Shown in pieces: positions 51,909 through 60,495 of a DNA stretch of 64,000 bases (within the stretch, counting starts at the first letter, position 1; the number at the start of each line of letters is the position of its first letter). This stretch comes from Miltoncostaea sp036826475 (GTDB lineage: Bacteria > Actinomycetota > Thermoleophilia > Miltoncostaeales > Miltoncostaeaceae), in contig DAISWG010000007.1 of the NCBI GenBank assembly GCA_036826475.1, positions 1 to 64,000 of the forward strand. Direction: 5' to 3'. Both the position numbers and the translations under genes were made by a program. A model generated the notes under the pieces. The model was not told the DNA's origin, did no database searches, and was given only the letters and a program-made list of their open reading frames with translations.

Positions 51909-52751
51909 TCAGCCCAGCTCGAAGGTGGTCACGCCGAACACCTCGTGCTCCGGGAGGACCGGGCGGGGCCCCAGGTACATGCGCGCGCAGCCGAACACCT
52001 CGCGCATGCCGTGGCGGGCGGCCAGCGCGACGGCCGCGGGGTTGCCCTCCGGCACGTCCAGGAACAGGGGGGCGCCGGCCGCGTGGTCGCCGAGCGCGCG
52101 GAACAGGTCGTCGGCCACCGCCGCGTCCGCGGCGAACAGGGGGCCGATCTTGAAGCCGACCCGGCACGGCCGGACGACGCCGTACCCGCGGATGCCGCCG
52201 TCCGCGACCGCCGCGAGCGCCCGGGCGCCCGGCTGGGCGACCCACCGGGCGACGAACGCCGCCCGCGGAGCCGGGAAGCGGCCGGCGTCGTACGCCGCCA
52301 GCTCCGCCGGCGGGAGCTCCCGCGCGTCCACCAGGCCCGGCGCCGTCCGGGCGGGCGCGCCGATCCCCTCCATCCGCAGGTCGCGGCCGGCGAACGCGAA
52401 GCCGCCGCGGGCGTAGAACGCCTGCATCGCGAACACGCCGTCCATGCCGATCGGGGCCCCCGGACGCAGCCGGGCGAGCAGCGCGTCGCGGCGGTGCACC
52501 CACAGCCGGCGGCCCAGCCCGCGGCCCCGGTGGGTGGGGGCGACGATGAAGAACCCCATGAAGCCGAAGCGCCCGTCGTAGGACACGATCGATCCGCCCG
52601 CGACGAGGCGGCCGTCCTCCTCGACGGCCACGAACCCGTCGGGGTCGGTCTCCCAGAACATCTCGGCGTCGCGCAGACCGGGGTTCCACCCCTCCGCGGC
52701 GGCCCAGCCCACCAGCACATCCAGGTCCTCACGGGACATCCGGCGAATCAT
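51909..52751 (-). CDS. Tandem GNAT-type acetyltransferase
   Basis: 280 residues. The N-terminal GNAT domain has GFFIVAPTHRGRGLGRRL, the acetyl-CoA-binding motif (R/Q-x-x-G-x-G/A); a second, degenerate GNAT-like domain follows (about 150-280; LDVPEGNPAAVALAARHGMR). The layout fits the YitI/GNAT-like family acting on an unknown amine. AAAAGGA precedes the ATG. It is divergent from the STAND-type regulator. Confidence 0.85.
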   Translation of the reverse strand: MIRRMSREDLDVLVGWAAAEGWNPGLRDAEMFWETDPDGFVAVEEDGRLVAGGSIVSYDGRFGFMGFFIVAPTHRGRGLGRRLWVHRRDALLARLRPGAPIGMDGVFAMQAFYARGGFAFAGRDLRMEGIGAPARTAPGLVDARELPPAELAAYDAGRFPAPRAAFVARWVAQPGARALAAVADGGIRGYGVVRPCRVGFKIGPLFAADAAVADDLFRALGDHAAGAPLFLDVPEGNPAAVALAARHGMREVFGCARMYLGPRPVLPEHEVFGVTTFELG

Positions 52752-52808
52752 GAGATCCTTTTCACCAAGCGGGTTCTCGCGATCTTCGTGGTGGCGCGCG
52801 GTGCGTGA

Positions 52809-55800
52809 GTGGTGAATGATCCGGCGGTGGCCCCCGGACCGCCACACCTCATCAGATCGAAGACCCGGATCCCCGCGCTCGCGCAGGTGGTGATCGCGCG
52901 GGAGCGGGTCGTGGGGACGCTGGCGCGCGCCGCCGAGGGGCACCGCGTCCTCGAGGTCGTGGCGTCGGCAGGCTCGGGCAAGACGACCGCCGCCGTGCAG
53001 TTCCTCGCATCCCGCGACGGCCCTCGCGCGTGGCTCACGCTGGGCGAGGCCGACGGCAGCCCCGGCCGCTTCGTGACGTACCTGGCCGCCGCGCTCGACG
53101 ACGTCGTGCCGGGCGCGTCGGAGCAGACGCAGGCCCGCCTGGCCGCCGGGGTCTCCCCCGCCGACTGCGCCGCGATGCTGGCCGAGGCCCTCCCCGAGGA
53201 CGCGACGGTGGTGATCGACGACCTGCACCACATCGAGGACCGCCCGCCGGTGCTCGCCGTGCTGCGGGCGCTCACCGGGGCGGTGACGCCCGGCGCGCTG
53301 GTGGTGCTGGTGTCGCGACGCTCCCTCTCCGCCGAGCTGAGCCGGTCGGTGCTGACCGGCGCCGCGGGGCGCATGCCCGGCGGCTCCCTCGCCTTCACCA
53401 GCGACGAGGTGGGCGCGCTGCTCGAGGCGCACGACGTCGACGCCGAGCCGGAGGCGGTGGCCGACGCGTCCGGCGGGTGGGCCGCGGGCATCGTGTTCGA
53501 CGCCGTCCGCGGGCGGCGCGCCGCGCCCGGCACCGCGGCCGACGACCCCTTCTTCGAGTACCTGGGCGCAGAGGTGCTGGCGCCGATCGCGCCGGACGTG
53601 CGGGCCGCGGTCGTCCGCAGCGCCGTCCTGGAGATCGTGGAGCCGCACGGCCTCGCGACGCTCCTCGACGTGCCCTCCGCCGACGCCCTGTACCTCGAGA
53701 TCCGCCGCCAGCACCTGCCCGCGACGATCGAGCCGGAGGGGCTGCGCTACCACCCGCGGTTCCGCGAGTTCCTGCTGAGCCTGCTCGACCGCGACCCGGC
53801 CGCCCGGCGGACGCTGCTGGTGCGCGACGCCCGCCGCCTGGAGGAGGAGGGCCAGGTGGAGGAGGCGGCCGACCGCTTCCTCGCGGCCGGCGCCTGCGAG
53901 GAGGCCGCAGCGTGCGTCGAGGCCGCCGGCCCCGGCCTGATCGTGCGCGGCGACTGGGACAAGGCCGACCGCTGGTGCGCGTTGCTCGGCGAGGACCTGC
54001 TGTCCCGCCGGGCGGCGCTGCGGGGCGTGCAGCTCGGGGCCGTGCTGGCCGGCCGGCGGCCCGACCTGCCCGCCCTGGCCACGCGCCTGCTGGCCAGCGG
54101 CGAATACGCCCGGCTGGCCGAGGAGGCGCCGGAGGCTGCGGCCACCGCCGCGTTCGGCGTCCACCTCACGGGCGACTGGCGCCGGGCGAGCCGGATGCTG
54201 CCCCCGGACGGCACCGCGCCGGTGGTCCGCGCCACGCGGTACGTGCTCGAGGTGGGGTCCGGCGAGGGGCCGCCGCGCCCCTGGCCGCTGCACGAGATGC
54301 CCGCCGACCGCACCCAGATCGGGTTGGTGGAGTGCGGCCGCTACTTCCAGGGGCGGTTCGACGACATCGACGAGATGCGCCGCGACGACGAGGGCGTCGG
54401 CGCGCGGACGTCCGTCTACTACATCGCCAGCCTGCGCGAGCGGGGCCGCCTGGGCGACGCGCGGACGTGGCTGGAGCTGGCCCGCCCCTCGGCGACGGTG
54501 TCCGAGTGGCGGGAGTTCTGGCTCCACATGGAGGGCGAGCTGGCCTTCGCCGAGGGCGACCGCGAGGGCGGCCTGGCCATGGTGCGCGAGGCGCGGGCCA
54601 TGGCCCGCGCGCGGGCCCACGGGCCTGCCGACCACGCGATCTTCGCGGTCACCGAGGGCAAGATGCTGGTGCGGCTCGGCCGGGTCGACGAGGCGGCCGA
54701 GCGCCTGCGCGAGGCCATGGCGTGGTCCCGGGGGCGGGGCCTGCCCGCGTTCTGGGAGCAGGCGGCCACCTGGCTCGCCGCCGCGCGGCTGGCGCAGGAG
54801 GAGCATCCCGACGCCGTCACCGAGCTGCTGCACGAGGCGATCGACGGGATGGAGGCCGCCGACCGGCGGCTGGAGCAGCCGGCGGCCCTCGTGTTCCTGG
54901 CCGAGGCGCGGTGGCGCGCGGGCGACGACGACGGCCACGACGAGGCCGCACACCGCGCCCTGGAGGTCGCGGAGCACATGGGCTCGTTCGGCCCGCTGGT
55001 CGCGGCGCTGGCCGACGTCCCGGACGTGCTGTCGCGGTGCATCGACGCCGGCGGCGCGCGCGAGGCCGACTGGCGGCGCCTCGCGCGCGCCGGCGAGGCG
55101 TCGCACGCGTCGAGCACCACCGCCGAGGCGCGCATCGTCATCGGCACCCTCGGCCGACTGCGGGTGGCGGTCGACGGGACCGAGCGGGACGTGAACCCGT
55201 CGCGGGCGATCGACATCGCCGCCGAGGTGGCGCGGGCGGGGTGGCGGGGCGTACCGCGCGCCGACCTGGTGGAGCTGCTCTCCGAGCACAGCGTCGACGC
55301 CCAGAACTACCTGCGCCAGGTGGTCCACCGCCTGCGCCGGATCGCCCCGGAGGGGGTGGAGCTGACCTCGGAGGACGGCATGCTGCGCTGGACGCCCGCC
55401 GGGGCGGTGGTCACCGAGGACGACGTCCTGCGCGCGCTGCTCGCCCAGGTGGGGCGCGAGACCGGTGACATGCGGCTGCGCACCCTGGCGGCGGCGCTCG
55501 AGCTGGCCGAGCGGGGCGTGCTGGTCACCGCCGCCGACACCGGGACGGCGGCCGAGCTGCGCGCCGCCCTGATCGCGGCCGTGGCCGAGGCGCGGCGCGA
55601 GTACGCGCGCCTGCTGCTGACGGCGGGACGCGCCACCGAGGCGGTCGCCGCCGCCCGGGGCGCGGTCACGGCCGAGCCGTTGCGCGAGGACGGGTGGTGC
55701 CTGCTGATGCGGGCGTCGGCCGCCGCCGACGGGCCCGCCGCGGTCGCGCCCGTCTACGCGGAGTGCGCCGCCTCGCTCGCGGAGATCGGCCTGGAGCCCT

Positions 55801-55871
55801 CGGCCGGCACCCGCGACCTGCTGCGCCGCCTGCGGGAGGCGGGTGGCCGGAGGGTCAGCGCGCCGGCCTGA
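52809..55871 (+). CDS. STAND-type ATPase regulator with C-terminal DNA-binding/BTAD domains
   Basis: 1020 residues (GTG 52812 is an equal alternative). MalT-like NTPase domain: Walker A VVASAGSGKTTAAV near 50-62 and Walker B TVVIDDLHH near 135-145, then winged-helix and TPR-like repeats (about 330-760), an OmpR-type DNA-binding domain (about 775-870; LRQVVHRLRRIAPEGVEL) and a BTAD helical repeat (about 880-1010; ARREYARLLLTAGRATEAV). Usual SARP regulators place these domains at the N-terminus. Signal and targets are unknown; the divergent GNAT gene is a plausible target. Confidence 0.82.
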   Translation: MVNDPAVAPGPPHLIRSKTRIPALAQVVIARERVVGTLARAAEGHRVLEVVASAGSGKTTAAVQFLASRDGPRAWLTLGEADGSPGRFVTYLAAALDDVVPGASEQTQARLAAGVSPADCAAMLAEALPEDATVVIDDLHHIEDRPPVLAVLRALTGAVTPGALVVLVSRRSLSAELSRSVLTGAAGRMPGGSLAFTSDEVGALLEAHDVDAEPEAVADASGGWAAGIVFDAVRGRRAAPGTAADDPFFEYLGAEVLAPIAPDVRAAVVRSAVLEIVEPHGLATLLDVPSADALYLEIRRQHLPATIEPEGLRYHPRFREFLLSLLDRDPAARRTLLVRDARRLEEEGQVEEAADRFLAAGACEEAAACVEAAGPGLIVRGDWDKADRWCALLGEDLLSRRAALRGVQLGAVLAGRRPDLPALATRLLASGEYARLAEEAPEAAATAAFGVHLTGDWRRASRMLPPDGTAPVVRATRYVLEVGSGEGPPRPWPLHEMPADRTQIGLVECGRYFQGRFDDIDEMRRDDEGVGARTSVYYIASLRERGRLGDARTWLELARPSATVSEWREFWLHMEGELAFAEGDREGGLAMVREARAMARARAHGPADHAIFAVTEGKMLVRLGRVDEAAERLREAMAWSRGRGLPAFWEQAATWLAAARLAQEEHPDAVTELLHEAIDGMEAADRRLEQPAALVFLAEARWRAGDDDGHDEAAHRALEVAEHMGSFGPLVAALADVPDVLSRCIDAGGAREADWRRLARAGEASHASSTTAEARIVIGTLGRLRVAVDGTERDVNPSRAIDIAAEVARAGWRGVPRADLVELLSEHSVDAQNYLRQVVHRLRRIAPEGVELTSEDGMLRWTPAGAVVTEDDVLRALLAQVGRETGDMRLRTLAAALELAERGVLVTAADTGTAAELRAALIAAVAEARREYARLLLTAGRATEAVAAARGAVTAEPLREDGWCLLMRASAAADGPAAVAPVYAECAASLAEIGLEPSAGTRDLLRRLREAGGRRVSAPA

Positions 55872-56184
55872 CCTCCGACCGCATCGCGGTCAGCTCGGCA
55901 AGCACCCGGCGCGCCGGCGCCAGCATCCGGCTCCCCTCCGGCGTGAGGCTCACCCGGCGCGAGGTGCGGTCGAGCAGCACCGCGTCGACCTTCGCCTCCA
56001 GGCGGCGGATCAGCTCCGACAGCGACGACTGGGCGACGCCCAGCACGGCGGCCGCGCGACCGAAGTGCAGCTCGTCGGCCAGGATCAGGAACGCCCGCAG
56101 CTCGTGCGGCGTGGGCCACCCCGGATCGGGCCGCGGCAGCTCGCGCCGCTCACGCGTCCTGCGCTCCATGACCGCCATCTCCAT
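55855..56184 (-). CDS. LysR-type DNA-binding domain without effector domain
   Basis: 109 residues. The HTH reads FLILADELHFGRAAAVLGVA then SSLSELIRRLEAKVDAVLLD, followed by LTPEGSRMLAPARRVLAEL, the normal LysR N-terminus and linker helix. It then stops; the 200-residue effector domain is absent. The start is well supported (GGAGGT before ATG 56184). The stop overlaps the STAND-type gene by 17 bases. It may be a real minimal regulator, a heterodimer partner, or a decayed gene. Confidence 0.75.
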   Translation of the reverse strand: MEMAVMERRTRERRELPRPDPGWPTPHELRAFLILADELHFGRAAAVLGVAQSSLSELIRRLEAKVDAVLLDRTSRRVSLTPEGSRMLAPARRVLAELTAMRSEVRPAR

Positions 56185-56319
56185 GTCGCCACCTCCGGGT
56201 CCGGGAAGCCGCCGACGGGGAGGCTACGGGCATGGCGTTTCGCGCCCGTACATGGTGCTGCGCAGGACGTTAATCGGATCGCAACATCGTGGTCGCCGGG
56301 CGCTCCGGCCCGTCCGCGG

Positions 56320-56754
56320 TCACCGCGCCATGGACGGGGAGCGGGAGGACATCGCCGGGCGCACCAGCACCACCGTCGCCGGCGCCCGCTCGATGACGGC
56401 CTCGATCTGCGCCCGCTCGTCGTTGCAGGGCGAGGCCGGGCCGTCCTCGAGCACGATCACGTCGAAGTCCTCCTCGTCCGCGAGGGCGAGGACCGCCTCC
56501 GCGAACGAGCGGCCCCGGACGAGGCGCGTGTCGAACGAGCGGGCGCCGGCCGCGGCGCGCTCGCCGGCGTCCAGCGCCGCGCACGCGTCGTCGACCGCCC
56601 GGCCGAGGGACGCCCCCAGCGGCTGCCCCAGCGGGATCACGACCACCGACGCCAGCACCACCTCGCCATCGCTCCCCGCGAACGCCGCCGCATGGTGCAG
56701 CGCCGCCTCCGGGCAGCCCCGCTGCGACGCCACCAGCACGCGCCTGCCACTCAT
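56320..56754 (-). CDS. Universal stress protein (UspA-like), last gene of kdp operon
   Basis: 144 residues. RVLVASQRGCPEAALHHAAA and FDVIVLEDGPASPCNDERAQ fit the Usp fold; the nucleotide loop lacks the glycine-rich pattern. Its ATG overlaps the stop of the KdpD-like gene (ATGA), so it is probably co-translated with the potassium-transport genes. A link between K+ or turgor sensing and the stress protein is an inference from position. Confidence 0.82.
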   Translation of the reverse strand: MSGRRVLVASQRGCPEAALHHAAAFAGSDGEVVLASVVVIPLGQPLGASLGRAVDDACAALDAGERAAAGARSFDTRLVRGRSFAEAVLALADEEDFDVIVLEDGPASPCNDERAQIEAVIERAPATVVLVRPAMSSRSPSMAR

Positions 56755-57809
56755 CGGTCACGCCCCCTCTCGCGTTCCTCCGGCTCCGGCCGGTCCGCCA
56801 CCAGCAGCACGTCGACCCCCTCCAGCTCGTTCAGGACCGCGCTGAGCAGGTCGCCGCGCAGCCGTGCCAGCATCCCTCGCGCCCGGGGCGCGGCCATCGC
56901 GAGTCGCGTGACCCCGCGCTCCCGGGCGAGGGCGACGACCGCCTCGGCCGTCGCGTCGCCCGACACCGGGACGAAGTGGGCGCCGAGCGTCGCCGTCAGC
57001 TCCCGCATCAGGTCGCGCTGACGGGCGCCCTCCTCGTCGAGCCGCCCCTCCGGGCAGACCACGTCCAGGTCGGCGCCGAGCCGACGCGCGGCCCGCCACG
57101 CGTGCCGTACCAGCCGCTGCGCGCCCTGACGGGGGTACGCGACCACCATCACGCGATCGGCCAGCGGCTGGGGGGCGGGCCGCGGGATGTGCTCGTCGAC
57201 CGCGCCGGCCACCTCCCGGAGCGCCACCTCGCGGAGCGTCTGGAGATTCGGGGTCGTGAAGAAGTTGAGCAGCGCCGAGTCGACGCGCTCGGCCGGGTAG
57301 ACCTTCCCCGCCCGGAGGCGCCCCTGCAGCTCGGCGGGCGTCAGGTCCACCAGCACGACGTCCTCGGCGTCCAGGAGGACGCGGTCGGGGATCGTCTCCC
57401 GCACGCGCACCCCGGTCAGCTCGAACACGCGGTCGTTCAGGCTCTCGAGGTGCTGCACGTTGACGGTGGAGATCACGTCGATCCCGGCGCCGAGGAGCTC
57501 GGTGACGTCGTCGAAGCGCTTCTCGTGCGCCAAGCCCGGCGCGTTGCTGTGGGCCAGCTCGTCCACGAGCGCGACCTCGGGGGCCCGGCGCAGCACCCCC
57601 GGGAGGTCCATGTCGCGGAGGACGATCCCGCGGTGCTCGGCCTGCCACGGCGGCACGACCTCGAGGCCCTCGGCCATCGCCGAGGTCTCCGCGCGGCCGT
57701 GGGGCTCCAGCCAGCCGATCACCACGTCGCGCCCCTCGCGGCGGAGCTCCTGGCCCTCCTCGAGCATGGCGTAGGTCTTGCCGACCCCCGCGGCCATCCC
57801 GACGTACAC
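56751..57809 (-). CDS. kdpD: Truncated KdpD: sensor and Usp domains without histidine kinase
   Basis: 352 residues from GTG 57809; a CTG at 57830 would restore the LKVYVG start but is not a usual start. The KdpD N-terminal domain (Walker A GVGKTYAMLEEG, Walker B VALVDELAHSN) is followed by a Usp-like domain (about 220-350; DRVMVVAYPRQGAQRLVRHA). The transmembrane region and the kinase core found in E. coli KdpD are absent, as reported for cyanobacteria and Deinococcus. A regulator of the KdpE family lies upstream of corA, but its kinase partner is not in the window. Confidence 0.85.
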   Translation of the reverse strand: MYVGMAAGVGKTYAMLEEGQELRREGRDVVIGWLEPHGRAETSAMAEGLEVVPPWQAEHRGIVLRDMDLPGVLRRAPEVALVDELAHSNAPGLAHEKRFDDVTELLGAGIDVISTVNVQHLESLNDRVFELTGVRVRETIPDRVLLDAEDVVLVDLTPAELQGRLRAGKVYPAERVDSALLNFFTTPNLQTLREVALREVAGAVDEHIPRPAPQPLADRVMVVAYPRQGAQRLVRHAWRAARRLGADLDVVCPEGRLDEEGARQRDLMRELTATLGAHFVPVSGDATAEAVVALARERGVTRLAMAAPRARGMLARLRGDLLSAVLNELEGVDVLLVADRPEPEERERGRDR

Positions 57810-57826
57810 CTTGAGGTGCCCGGGCG

Positions 57827-59887
57827 TCAGGCCCCCAGCAGGTTGTGGATGACCAGGTCGATCAGCTTGATCCCGACGAACGGGGTGATGACGCCGCCCA
57901 GGCCGTAGATCAGGAGGTTGCGCCGCAGCAGCCGCGTCGCGCCGATCGCCCGGTAGCGCACGCCGCGCAGCGCCAGCGGCACGAGCGCCGGGATCACCAA
58001 TGCGTTGAACACGATCGCCGAGATGATCGCGCTCTGGGGCGTGCCGAGGTCCATCACGTTGAGGCGGGCGAGGGGCCCCTGGCCCCCCTCCTGCGCGGCG
58101 TACGCGCCGACGAAGACCGCCGGCAGGATCGCGAAGTACTTGGCGATGTCGTTCGCGATCGAGAAGGTCGTGAGCGCGCCGCGGGTGATGAGCAGCTGCT
58201 TGCCGACCTCGACGATCTCGATGAGCTTCGTCGGGTCGGAGTCGAGGTCGACCATGTTCCCCGCCTCCTTGGCGGCGGTCGTCCCCGTGTTCATCGCCAC
58301 GCCCACGTCCGCCTGGGCGAGGGCCGGCGCGTCGTTGGTGCCGTCGCCGGTCATCGCCACCAGGTGGCCCTTGGCCTGCTCCTCGCGGATCAGGGCCATC
58401 TTGTCCTCGGGCGTCGCCTGGGCCAGGAAGTCGTCGACGCCCGCCTCGGCGGCGATGGCCGCGGCGGTCAGCCGGTTGTCGCCCGTGATCATCACCGTGC
58501 GGATGCCCATCGCCCGCAGCTCCCCGAAGCGCCGGGTCATCCCCTCCTTCACCACGTCCTTCAGGTGCACGACCCCCAGCGCCCGGTCGCCGCGCGCCAC
58601 CACCAGCGGCGTGCCGCCGGCGCGGGCGACGCGCTCCACGTCGGCGGTCAGCGCCTCCGGCACGGCGCCGCCGTGGCTCGTGACCCAGGCGCCCACGGCG
58701 TCGGCCGCGCCCTTGCGGATGCTCGTCCCGTTCATGTCGACCCCGCTCATCCGCGTCTCGGCGGTGAAGGGCACGAACCGCATCCCCCCGGCCCCCTCTC
58801 CGCGCTCGCGCAGGCCGAACCGGTCCTTGGCGAGCACCACGATCGAGCGGCCCTCCGGCGTCTCGTCGGCGAGCGACGACAGCTGGGCGGCGTCGGCCAG
58901 GTCGCGCTCGCTGACCCCGTCGGCGGGGATGAACTGCGCCGCCTGGCGGTTGCCGAGCGTGATCGTCCCGGTCTTGTCGAGCAGCAGGGTGTCCACGTCG
59001 CCGGCGGCCTCGACCGCCCGGCCGCTCATCGCCAGGACGTTGCGCTGCACCAGCCGGTCCATGCCGGCGATGCCGATCGCCGACAGCAGCGCACCGATGG
59101 TGGTGGGGATCAGCGCGACCAGCAGGGCGATGAGCACGGTCAGCGACACCTCGCCGCCCGCGTAGGTGACCATGGGGCGCAGGGTGGCGGTGACCACCAG
59201 GAACACCACGGTCAGGCCGGCGATCAGGATGTTCAGGGCGATCTCGTTCGGCGTCTTGCGACGGGACGTCCCCTCGACCAGGGCGATCATCCGGTCGATG
59301 AAGCTCGCGCCCGGCTCCTGGGTGATGCGCACGACGATCCGGTCGGACAGCACCCGGGTGCCCCCGGTCACGGCGCTGCGGTCGCCGCCCGACTCGCGGA
59401 TCACGGGCGCCGACTCGCCGGTGATCGCCGACTCGTCGACCGCGGCGACGCCCTCCACCACGTCCCCGTCGCCGGGGATCAGGTCGCCCGCCTCGCAGAC
59501 GACCACGTCGCCCGGCCGCAGGTCGGGCGCCGGCACCACCGACTCGCGGCCCGCGGCGTCGAGGCGGCGCGCCGTCATCTCGCGCCGGGTGGCGCGCAGG
59601 GCGTCGGCCTGCGCGCGGCCGCGGCCCTCGGCGACGGCCTCGGCCAGGTTCGCGAAGATCACGGTCAGCCACAGCCACACGGCGACGACCCCGGTGAACC
59701 AGAGGTCCTCCGTGCGGCCGCGGACCAGATCCGCGACGAGGATCCCGGTGGTGATGGCGCTGCCGATCTCCACCACGAACATCACGGGGTTGCGCACCTG
59801 CACCCGCGGGTCGAGCTTGCGCAGCGACGACCACAGCGCCGGGACCAGGACGTCCCTGGTGAGCAGGGGGCGGCGCCTGGCGGTCAT
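57827..59887 (-). CDS. kdpB: Potassium-transporting ATPase catalytic subunit KdpB
   Basis: 686 residues. P-type ATPase motifs are ITGESAPV, LLLDKTGTITLGNR (phosphorylated Asp), MTGDGTNDAPALAQADVGVA and a C-terminal hydrophobic block. It hydrolyses ATP to drive K+ uptake with KdpA, KdpC and KdpF in the membrane. The ATG overlaps the kdpC stop by four bases, whereas kdpB normally precedes kdpC. The stop lies 18 bases before the GTG of the truncated KdpD. Confidence 0.97.
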   Translation of the reverse strand: MTARRRPLLTRDVLVPALWSSLRKLDPRVQVRNPVMFVVEIGSAITTGILVADLVRGRTEDLWFTGVVAVWLWLTVIFANLAEAVAEGRGRAQADALRATRREMTARRLDAAGRESVVPAPDLRPGDVVVCEAGDLIPGDGDVVEGVAAVDESAITGESAPVIRESGGDRSAVTGGTRVLSDRIVVRITQEPGASFIDRMIALVEGTSRRKTPNEIALNILIAGLTVVFLVVTATLRPMVTYAGGEVSLTVLIALLVALIPTTIGALLSAIGIAGMDRLVQRNVLAMSGRAVEAAGDVDTLLLDKTGTITLGNRQAAQFIPADGVSERDLADAAQLSSLADETPEGRSIVVLAKDRFGLRERGEGAGGMRFVPFTAETRMSGVDMNGTSIRKGAADAVGAWVTSHGGAVPEALTADVERVARAGGTPLVVARGDRALGVVHLKDVVKEGMTRRFGELRAMGIRTVMITGDNRLTAAAIAAEAGVDDFLAQATPEDKMALIREEQAKGHLVAMTGDGTNDAPALAQADVGVAMNTGTTAAKEAGNMVDLDSDPTKLIEIVEVGKQLLITRGALTTFSIANDIAKYFAILPAVFVGAYAAQEGGQGPLARLNVMDLGTPQSAIISAIVFNALVIPALVPLALRGVRYRAIGATRLLRRNLLIYGLGGVITPFVGIKLIDLVIHNLLGA

Positions 59888-60495
59888 CGGGCCTCCGGCG
59901 CGCCGGCCAGCTGGTCGAGGGCGATGTTGAGCCGCAGGACGTTGACCCGCGGCTGCCCCAGGAACCCGAGGCTGCGCCCCTCGGTGTGGTCGTCGATCAG
60001 CAGGTCCACCTCGTCGCGGCTCAGGCCGCGGACGGCGGCGATGCGGTTCGCCTGCAGCCGGGCGTTCGCCGGCGTGATGTCCGGGTCGACCCCCGAGCCG
60101 GAGGTGGTGACCATGTCCACCGGCAGGTCGGCCGCCGTGAGGCCGGGGGTGAAGGGCCGCTCGAGCGTCAGCGCCGCGGCGATGTTCGCGTCTACGGCGT
60201 CCTTCAGCGCGATGGTGTTGGGGCCGAGGTTCGCGAACGTCGTGGCCGACGGGTCGTACGCCGGCGTCGTCGCCGAGGGCCGGGAGTGGAAGTAGGCGGG
60301 CGACGTGAACACCTGGCCCGCCAGGTCGGTGCCGACGACGGCGCCGTCGACCCGCACCAGGCTGCCGTCGGCCTTCGCCGGGAACAGGCCCTGGAGGACG
60401 CCGGTCATCGCGATCGGGTACAGCAGCCCGAGGACCACGGTCATCAGCGCCACCATGGCGAGGCCGGTCCCCAGGGGACGCAGGGCGCGGGTCAT
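59884..60495 (-). CDS. kdpC: Potassium-transporting ATPase subunit KdpC
   Basis: 203 residues with one N-terminal transmembrane helix (LGTGLAMVALMTVVLGLLYP) and the KdpC motifs SPAYFHSRPSAT, DMVTTSGSGVDPDITPANA and GQPRVNVLRLNIALD. KdpC stabilises and activates the KdpB-ATP complex. It lies between kdpA (ATGA overlap at 60495) and kdpB. Confidence 0.96.
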   Translation of the reverse strand: MTRALRPLGTGLAMVALMTVVLGLLYPIAMTGVLQGLFPAKADGSLVRVDGAVVGTDLAGQVFTSPAYFHSRPSATTPAYDPSATTFANLGPNTIALKDAVDANIAAALTLERPFTPGLTAADLPVDMVTTSGSGVDPDITPANARLQANRIAAVRGLSRDEVDLLIDDHTEGRSLGFLGQPRVNVLRLNIALDQLAGAPEAR

